Shown here piece after piece: positions 56,344 through 64,000 of a DNA stretch of 64,000 nt; positions within the stretch are counted from its first letter, which is position 1; each line of letters starts with the position of its first letter. Position numbers and translations under genes: made by a program. The notes below the pieces were generated by a model. It ran no database searches. It saw only the letters and a program-made list of their open reading frames with translations, and had not been told where the DNA came from. Source of the stretch: Owenia fusiformis (taxonomy: Eukaryota; Annelida; Polychaeta; Sabellida; Oweniidae); assembly GCA_903813345.2 (NCBI GenBank), contig CAIIXF020000006.1:11662348-11726347 (forward strand), written 5' to 3'.

Positions 56344-56351
56344 AATATCTC

Positions 56352-57056
56352 GGTTGCACCCTTGTTCATTTAATATTTTTTAAGTTTTAGTATTTATATA
56401 TTGTTTGTTATACTTACCTTAGGTTATGTATGGCCTCCAAGTTAATTTCCTTCCAGCAAGTCAAGCTAACAGCACTTGAATTTGGATTCTGTTCCTGAAA
56501 TATCAGAAGATGTTAAATCAATATTGTTTATCAGATTCCAATTAAGGCAAGGTCTTAGCGACAATATGTAGTGTATCTTTAGAAAACACTATTCCCCAAA
56601 TGCAGGGATTCCTCAATTTCATATGGAACAACATGACATTATGAAGAAGAAATCAATGTTTGGAGAGTGAGCACTTCAGACAGGATGACACAATAAAGAA
56701 CAGGATCAGATAATGGTTACCATGGGTTGAGGAAGATATTATTGTTATTCATGATTATACCAAACAAAATCAAACAGAACAAGACTGGAGATGAAATGAT
56801 AAATGATCCTAATATGTTTGCGATTTGTATCTTCAATTTGACTAAAAGTAACAATTCAACATGAAATTATGATTACCAAATATATCCAAATGACATTTTG
56901 AGAGATCTCCCAAAGGACTGAAAATCTGTAAAGTAGGAAATAATTCTTTATTATCGCTCCAGAATTGTCAATATAGGCATGAATACAGTTCCTGAAATAA
57001 ATGATTGAACTGAAATACTCTTTAACATTGCAACATGAAATTGGTGAGGTTTGTTA
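56352..57056. other. Non-coding stretch, nothing recognised
   Basis: No exon or repeat supported. Confidence 0.4.
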
Positions 57057-57062
57057 GTTACT

Positions 57063-58241
57063 CAGGGCTTGCATTAACAGTTTCCCGTACATGTTAAGGA
57101 CTCAAAAATAATTTGGAGGACGCAAAAATTGAAAATATTTCCATTTTTTGGACGCAAATTTTTTTTTTAGGTCAATACTACAATGTGTTTACAACGATAC
57201 CTAACAAAAACAAATAATTATGATCTCTCACCTTTATTTGAATTGTAAATAAGGCTCAACATGTTGAATATTTACAAATAAACATGATTCTCTCGAATTT
57301 TTTCGACTTTGTTTATTTTTAGATTTGAAACCATGACACGCCACAGTTTTTCCTATTCAGAAACAAATATTGGGTTATTCATGAAATAAAATGTATTCAT
57401 TGTCGAATGAACGAACATGCATTTATTCAGTCCGTACTTAAAGGAACATTCCTTGCCAGACTATTTCTCTCCTGATATGGTAGCTACAATCATATATATA
57501 TACTTTACATATTTAGCAAAACACGGGAAAATTTTTTCATATGGTCAATATTGATCATTTAAAAATGTAGTACTCATTCCCAGTAAGCTGCCATCTTTTC
57601 AGATTTCTTTCAGGAAGTGATGTCATCGACTCTCACCTGTTATAACCTTGTCTATTACAGTATAGGAAAGAAGTACAAAATCACTTCTAAACAAGAAGCC
57701 CTTATCTTCTCTGTAAAAATATTTTCAGGAGTTGTCAACTTAGAACTAAAGAAGAGATCATCAAAAGGATTTTAATCATAGACCAAATTGAAAAAAATAT
57801 TCATCTGGTTTAGTAATTCTAATAGCTCCTTACCTAATGTTATATGCAAAGTTGAGAGTCGATGACATCACTTCCTGAGTGAAATTTTAAAAGATGGCAG
57901 CCTACTGGAATTGAGCACTACATTTTTAAGTGATCAATATTGACCATTTCAAAACATTTTTCTGTTTTTTGATAAACTTGGAAAGTATGTATATGGTTAT
58001 AGCTACCATATTAGGAGAGAGATTGTCTAGCAAGGAATACCCCTTTAACGTTTACTTCCGTTTTAAATTTGCAGCAAGAAATCAAAAACTGAAAGGTGTT
58101 TTTGTAAGAAATGCTTTTAAAATAAAGTTATACCTCAAAACAGGCTAGAAATAGGGGACACACTTTTTTTCAAAGGACATACTTTTTAAAAAAAATTGCG
58201 TCCTTGGGACTCACAAATTTTCTAACCTAATGCAAGCGCTG
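57063..58241. mobile_element. CAG-ended element with 6-bp target duplication (host of a nested element)
   Basis: The left end is CAGGGCTTGCATTAAC and the right end, reversed, CAGCGCTTGCATTAGG. GTTACT stands directly outside both (57057-57062, 58242-58247). Inner arms share GGACTCA, GGACGCAA and TTTTTTT tracts. The TTAA element 57442-58044 is inserted within. Without it the element is about 570 bases. End sequence recalls hAT (CAGGG); a 6-bp duplication is off the usual 8. Confidence 0.7.
57442..58044. mobile_element. TTAA-target long-TIR element, nested
   Basis: TTAA lies at 57438-57441 and 58045-58048. The ends are AGGAACATTCCTTGCCAGAC and, reversed, AGGGGTATTCCTTGCTAGAC. The arms run about 190 bases (GGTAGCT, GGTCAATATTGATCA, GAYGTCATCGACTCTCA). 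No transposase. It is the third TTAA-target family in this window and unrelated in end sequence to the other two. Confidence 0.8.
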
Positions 58242-58367
58242 GTTACTTATTTAGGAACAGGATTTTATTTGGTAATCTTTATGTTATCCATTATTGAAGA
58301 TATATTTAATCATTGAAGCATATCCTAGCACCAGGATGTACAAAGTCATCCAGAAAGACACAAACCA

Positions 58368-58516
58368 CACTGGCAGATCCAGAAGCTAACGAAGGGGGGG
58401 GGGGGGTGCACATTTCAAATCATAAAAAAAATTTGGGCCCATAAGCTTTGAAATTCAAGGCCCATTTTTTGATAATTTGGCCAAAAAGGCCTAGATCCGA
58501 TAGATCCGCCAGAGGC
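58368..58516. mobile_element. GGCGGATC-ended MITE, third copy, short
   Basis: The left end is CACTGGCAGATCC and the right end, reversed, CTGGCGGATCTATC. It holds a G-run and the GGGCCC...AAGGCCCATTTT segment of the other copies (2847, 12838). Confidence 0.6.
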
Positions 58517-58564
58517 CACCATCAACAGATCTATCTGTTGATGATCATTTAAAAGTACAATATT

Positions 58565-59175
58565 TCAATTGCATTGTGTACATTGAAGTTTTTTGAAATC
58601 CGAAATAAGATGATCCCAAATGTTTGTCTTGTACAAAGTATGCAATACAGCACAGCTTGGTATAAGGGAATTTTTCAGCAAGACAGCCATATCTAGAAGA
58701 CAAAATAAACTAGAAAACAGCAACTCCACGGAGTAGCAAATACCAACAAAAAATGTTTTGATAAATAGTGGCCATCTTGAAAATTTCTTCTTGACCAGAG
58801 CTCCTGTGTCCTTAGGTATCAGCATATAACATATGAACCAAATTTGTCTACTGGTGCTTGAATAATCAAATATTATATTTTTTACGACAAAATGAATGCC
58901 ATTTTGAAATTCAGTGGCCATCTTGAAAATCTCTTCTTCAGGAAAGCTCCTTTTTCCGTTGGCATCAGCATATAAAGTTTGAACCATATCTGTCGACTAG
59001 AATTTGAGTTATGAAAGATTAAATTTTTAATTTGGCCACATTGAAAATTCCTTCTCGAGCAGAGGTCCTACACCCATAAGATATAAGACTTTAAAGTTTA
59101 AAGGTCAACCAGCCAGTATTTCATTTATTGTCCGGACAAACAAACAGATCGATGGACGGATGTACAGACAGATGG
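58565..59175 (+). repeat. Dispersed AAGATGGC repeat with GGAC tail, copy 4
   Basis: Three tandem-like segments each contain GTGGCCATCTTGAAAAT, TTCTTC, AGCTCCT and GGYATCAGCATATAA; the copy ends in CCGGACAAACAAACAG and a GGAC/ACAG tract (59146-59175). The minus frame 58565-58987 (140 codons) arises from this repetition. After it, GTTCGATAGGATAATGACTT is duplicated in tandem (59178-59221). Confidence 0.55.
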
Positions 59176-59221
59176 CTTTGTTCGATAGGATAATGACTTA
59201 GTTCGATAGGATAATGACTTC

Positions 59222-61140
59222 ATCATGTCCAAATATTCAAGTTATATCAGTATAATGTTTGGGATAGCAGTACTGAAATCGATAATGGCATCAGGGAACA
59301 TTTACTCAATCACCTTATCCTTTCCTGCCAAGCCATTATGATGTTAATTATTGACAAACTATCTAACTGTCTCACATATTCCAAGGCCTTGGAGTAAATG
59401 AGTAGACACAATGGCATAATGCTTGTTTTCATTTATTCCAGTATTTGTTCTCTATTGACCTCAACCAATATTTATAATTGAAATAGATTGATGATTTATA
59501 TAAGAATGAACCATGAGGCAGCCTCCTTGAACAGCTTAACTGGCCTGTAACTGACACAATCAATTCCATTAAATACATTTTGGTTTTCCTATGATTGGTT
59601 GTGCTTTTACATGTTCATTTTCTCGTAGTGCTTTGTAATACTCTTTGCATGGTCTTTTGATACTTGTGCTAACAAAAGCCAAAATACCAAAAGCACAATT
59701 AGAGAGAAATGTGAAAGAGTTCAACCTGTCATATATAAGGAAACAAACCTACAACCTCCCTAACAATGATCTAAGGCACACAATGACAAAACAATGTCTA
59801 AAATCCAACTACAGCAACAATATGGCAACTATTATCACAATCCAAAACAATCCACAGGACATTTCATTCAATCAAGTAAGTACAATACAAATTGATAAGC
59901 AATATAATAAGAAAAGGCCAATACTGTAACATCAAAACATGGATACTAGAAAATATAGTAGTACACAATGGATCAATCAGTTATTTGTTATTTTACAAAA
60001 GTCCGCTACTGTTCAACCAGTTCCAATCAAAGAATATTTGTAGATCTGGTCTGATTGACCACCAGTAATAAATCACCCATCTCCACAACATTTATGACAG
60101 GCAGCTTTGTAATCAATCATAAAGAATATCAGAGAATAAATATATCAGAGAGAATCTTCTCACTTTGATATCAGAAACACAAAGGTCATACCAGAACAAA
60201 CAATCTCTAATTGTCACAGTGACGCTTGGAAGGTATGACATATAAGCATAATCAATAAAAGAACCCCCCTACAGGTAGTAAAGAAATACTTTAGGGCACA
60301 CAAAGGTTAACAGCATCTGACAAACCGTATGAGCCTTCAAACAGAATGTATCTATAAATTAGTATAATAACATAGAATGATTGCAAAGGAGTATTAATAT
60401 TGAAAACAAATAACAAAATATGGGCTGAATTTTCAAAGGAAAAAAAACATTTTAACAAATAATAGACTTCAGTATATAATTCCCAGTTACAATGGCCAAA
60501 GGGAAAGCAAAACCCAAATGAAAGGTCTATAATATAAGCCAAAAGAATGCTCCAACATCCTGTTATCTGATCCATTGTCCTTGGATGGAATGATCAATTG
60601 GAAACAACAGAACAACATATAGGACACTCTGATACTAACAATGAAACAATAAAATAAAACATCAATTCATTCACTAAGGATAATAAAACGCAAAGTATAT
60701 CTCCCTTATTTCTATATTTTGCATATGGGCCATTATGGAAATAAAAAACATTTTACTTATCTCTAAAAATTCTTAGGGGTGTAGTTTTATGGAAATTATA
60801 GTTTAATAATAGGAAGTAGCTTGTAAGTCAAGTCCTAACTTTTAGTTTATAAGTAGACAAAAAACAATGCGGCAAAAATGACAAATATGCTTTTTTTTGG
60901 GGCTAAGAGTTCCAGGTTCAATGGCAAACATATAGGCCAATATTTGAAACAAACCCTATAAACCAATTTGAATAGCGTAACAAAACTTTTAGATTGGACA
61001 CAAAAGTTCAAGATTTATAATCAAAAACTTTTTAGAACTTCTCTAGTTCTGATTCAAGACAAAGGATGCTGCAAGTATTGATGTATATCAGCTGATGTAC
61101 TTCAAATACAAAGCCAAAAGCATCTGCAAAACACAAGATC
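59222..61140. other. Long stretch without recognised genes
   Basis: Frames at 59645-59929 (plus) and 60291-60575 (minus) lack motifs and splice-flanked structure. Confidence 0.45.
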
Positions 61141-61146
61141 CCAAAG

Positions 61147-61664
61147 CACACCTGAATAGCCTGACAATGGTAAAGTCAGAATACGTTGTCACAAATGGCG
61201 GACATAACCATCGTTTCAATTAGATTTTCATGAACTGTATGTTTAATAGAGCACCTAGACTAAATTCCTTTAGAATAACAATCAATCAAAGTGTTTAAAT
61301 ACTCATTGTACAGTTAATTATGTTCTACCATCGAAAAAAAGTATTTTAATTTAACCGATCAAATTGAGATATGGGATGGGACAACAGACACTGTATTACC
61401 ATATACCACTGTCTTTGTAAATTATTTCAAATTCAGATTCCATTGTCATTGACGATATCAAAGACGCTATATTCACAACCCAATTTGAGCGAAATTGGGA
61501 TTTCATATGATACATCATCATAAGAGCTTAATACATGCACAGAATTAGCAACGATAAAGTCCCATAAAATGATAACCAAGTGATTGAAGAGTTGAAGCAA
61601 CAGTTATGTCCGCCATTTGTGACAAAGGTATCTGACTTTACTGTTGTCAGGCTATTCCGGTGTG
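61147..61664. mobile_element. CAC-ended element with 5-bp target duplication
   Basis: The left end is CACACCTGAATAGCCTGACA and the right end, reversed, CACACCGGAATAGCCTGACA. CAAAG lies directly outside both (61142-61146, 61665-61669). The arms extend about 75 bases (GTAAAGTCAG, GTCACAAATGGCGGACATAA). 518 bases, no transposase; the minus frame 61528-61836 crosses the right arm. CAC ends with 5-bp duplications are the combination seen in Transib elements, relatives of RAG1. Confidence 0.7.
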
Positions 61665-61669
61665 CAAAG

Positions 61670-62860
61670 GAAACATGATAAAGAAGATCCATTCCATACA
61701 TCATACTAAAATAGTAACTCTCGAGGTAATGACTTACGATGGATTTGTCTTTCACAAATTCCTCATTAAGAACATTTTTAATTGATACAAGTGACTCATA
61801 AGATTCAGAAGGACACTGTTTTTCAAATAAAATCAATGCTGGAAATTACATATTTTTCAAACATATTTTCCAATATATACTCTCTGAAGGACACAGCTGT
61901 TAGTTTGTGCCTTTATTCTGAGCTAAAGTTTTTGTATGATATGTATACTAATTGCATACCTTTAGAAGGTATGCAACAATGACTTCATAGGACATAAGAA
62001 ATTACTTGGATCAGGATTCAGAGAATAATAAGGTTCATTACAAAAGACAATTACCTGGATATTGCCTAAATCACTAGTTTAATATCCCCTTGGTGGTATA
62101 ACTGACATACTAACAGCAATAACTGATATTTATTATTATAATATAATAGGAGTCTATGGTGCTTCTATATCAGGAGTTTCACAAGAATTTCACACAGCCT
62201 AAATAAAAAATAAAAAACAAGCGGAATTGATGGAAATCATAAATTTAACATGGAAAAGTTGAAATCTTCTTAAAAACAACAGGCGACTTTGTGAAAACAA
62301 CCAGTGAAAATTGCCTGTAGCCTGCTAATAATGAAACCCCTGCATATTGTCAATAATCTGGTAATTCAATGCATGGAGGCTAAATCCCTGAATGTTTCCT
62401 AAATGTGACTGCACAAATAGTTAACATAAAACACCTATCAATCATATTATATATATACATCATCTATACATCATCACTATGAAAATTGATAACCAACACC
62501 CACAGTAATTAATATCTAATCATGGTTTCAAATTATTTGAATGTTTGATAGGGGTTTTCATTTATGTTCAATGTTCATGATTTTATGCCTTGTTATATAC
62601 CTGAGAAAACAGGTAAAAGTCACTAACTAACCAAATATTCTATAAATCTTGATTAAATAGATAATTACCACCTTAACAATCTGATAGTTAAACATGATAG
62701 AGAACAATAAGTGTTGGCAGTCTTCATTCCAAGAGGTGAGAGTCTGGGGAATAAGTCTCTAAATCAGATTTTAAATGCCTAATGAGAAGCTTTATATATT
62801 TGAAATGAAGCAAACAGAGTTAATGACGCATTCACTAGGGCAGAGCATTTGTACTGAAAG
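61670..62860. other. Non-coding stretch, nothing recognised
   Basis: No exon or repeat supported. Confidence 0.4.
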
Positions 62861-62864
62861 GAGC

Positions 62865-63225
62865 GTTTTCAGTACAAATATGTACTGAAAAATGTACTAG
62901 TTTTGTTTCAGTACAAATTTAAGTATATTTTTGTACTGAAAAATGCACTGGATTTTTTTCAGTATATTTTTCAGTACAAATTCATGTACTGAAAAATATA
63001 CTGAATTTTAAGTACAAATTTAAGTATAAATATGTACTGAAAAATGTACTGAATTTTAAGGACAAATTTAAGTGCAAAAATATACTGAAAAATGCACTGA
63101 AAATTTAAGGATAAATTTAAGTACAAATATATACTGAAAAATGTACTGAAATTTAAGTGCAAAAGTCAGTATAAAAATGTACTGAAAAATATACTGAAAT
63201 TTAAGGATAATTTTAAGTATAAATA
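62865..63225. repeat. GTACTGAAAAATGTACTGAA minisatellite
   Basis: Irregular units of about 50 bases combine GTACTGAAAAATRYACTGAA with TTTAAGTACAAATTTAAG. Since TACTGAAAA and TTTCAGTAC also occur in inverted order at the left edge, the array can fold. A minus frame shows 17-residue repeats as a by-product. Confidence 0.8.
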
Positions 63226-63361
63226 TATGCAATGAGAAATATTTGTGCCCAATAATGGAAATAAGAGAAAACGTAAATGTAAGGCATACTTTATAAACTC
63301 TAAATCACTCAAAAAGTTCTTAGAATGGTGAAAAAGTGCATGATTTTAAAAGAATTTTTGG

Positions 63362-63412
63362 CCGGGGGGGGGGGGGGGGGTTCGCTTGGACCCCTGAACC
63401 CCCCCCCCCAGG
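63362..63412. repeat. G-run/C-run hairpin tract
   Basis: GGCC and a run of G (63365-63381) are followed within 30 bases by GGACCCCTGAACC and a C-run. It looks like the remnant end of a G-rich MITE. Confidence 0.5.
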
Positions 63413-64000
63413 AATGCTATTACATTATGAAATTATTTTGGACGCTTCCTTTACAGCAGACTTTAACCAAACTTAAAAGAGTCTCTCTGTAATCAGGTTT
63501 GTTTTGCCTTGTCAAAATATTTTGTTTTGTTAATGGATTAATAAAGTTTCTTTAGACACATCCTTTAAAGCAGACTCTAATCAAACTGGAGAGGCTAGGT
63601 TTACTGTAATCAAGTGTTTTTCTTTTAATAAGTTATGCTTTTGGATTTAATTATTTAAGACGCATCCTGTAATAATATCTGATTGCATTTTCTCCATCAA
63701 TAAATTTCTTTTTAGCCCGATCGAACCTATCAAATATAATGCATATATAAGGGTTATGTACTGGGAGGTTTTGGATACCCATATTTCCTGAGGGATAAAC
63801 CCTTTATTTAAAACTGATCGTACATAACATGTGTATTCCATACCTTTTGAGGTTTCTAGATACATTCTACCTTATTAAGTTCTAAAATTCAAAAACATTA
63901 AAGGTACACATTTTCTCAGTCTTAAAAATAAGTTTTTCATGAGATTTTCACTCATATTGCTTGAGCAAATTAATTAATTGATATCAAAATTAAAATATAT
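63413..64000. other. Non-coding stretch to the window end
   Basis: The phrase CTTTAMAGCAGACTYTAAYCAAACT occurs twice (about 63450 and 63566), a diverged 116-base direct repeat. No exon supported. Confidence 0.35.

Noticed and set aside
58565-58987. 140-codon minus frame
   Set aside because: It lies wholly in the AAGATGGC dispersed repeat and has no family motif.
62971-63162. Minus-strand frame rich in F, Y, I and L, as if membrane segments
   Set aside because: It reflects the GTACTGAAAAAT minisatellite; the composition follows the DNA unit.

Overview
The window reads as nuclear DNA of an invertebrate animal, most likely marine (mollusc or echinoderm type). It is strongly A/T-rich, has no operon-like gene packing, contains intron signals, and is full of repeat classes common in such genomes: mariner, TTAA-target elements, pogo-like MITEs, LINE scraps, pearl/DINE-1-like elements, foldbacks and minisatellites. 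The species cannot be fixed from sequence alone. Almost all short open frames are chance frames or lie inside repeats.

Genes. The best coding sequence is the 3' end of a plus-strand gene: a 54-base exon (6737-6790), a 1,085-base intron largely filled by a TTAA element, and a terminal exon (7876-8528) encoding a highly charged coiled-coil protein of unknown function. A second candidate is a minus-strand terminal exon (12312-12490) with a poly(A) signal touching its stop codon. Promoter-like DNA occurs at 17690-17955 (GC box, CCAAT, CRE half-site, TATA), at 25565-25866 (CRE, E2F site, short ATG exon with a perfect donor) and, as an inverted copy of part of the latter, at 29257-29446.

Layout. 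1-10 kb: LINE remnant split by a MITE, the coiled-coil gene, then a mariner just after its stop codon that itself holds a poly(A)-tailed retroinsert. 10-20 kb: MITEs, the minus-strand exon, a 40-bp satellite, a minimal hairpin element and a promoter. 20-30 kb: mostly empty, with an 80-bp satellite and the facing promoter pair. 30-38 kb: a perfect hairpin, a cluster of CACGTG palindromes, a 724-bp foldback and two GC-rich clusters of TGACAG/AGCGCT motifs. 38-48 kb: dispersed repeats, a second inverted 724-bp-type foldback and a 1.16-kb foldback. 48-52 kb: a composite element carrying a 12-bp minisatellite and a 476-bp array, with another hairpin element inserted in the array. 52-64 kb: more hairpin and TIR elements, including a TTAA element nested in a 6-bp-TSD element and a CAC-ended element with 5-bp duplications.

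The most interesting structure is the set of hairpin-terminated elements. Each carries a short tag near its 5' end that is repeated as the left arm of its 3' stem-loop. Two families with unrelated tags obey the same rule.
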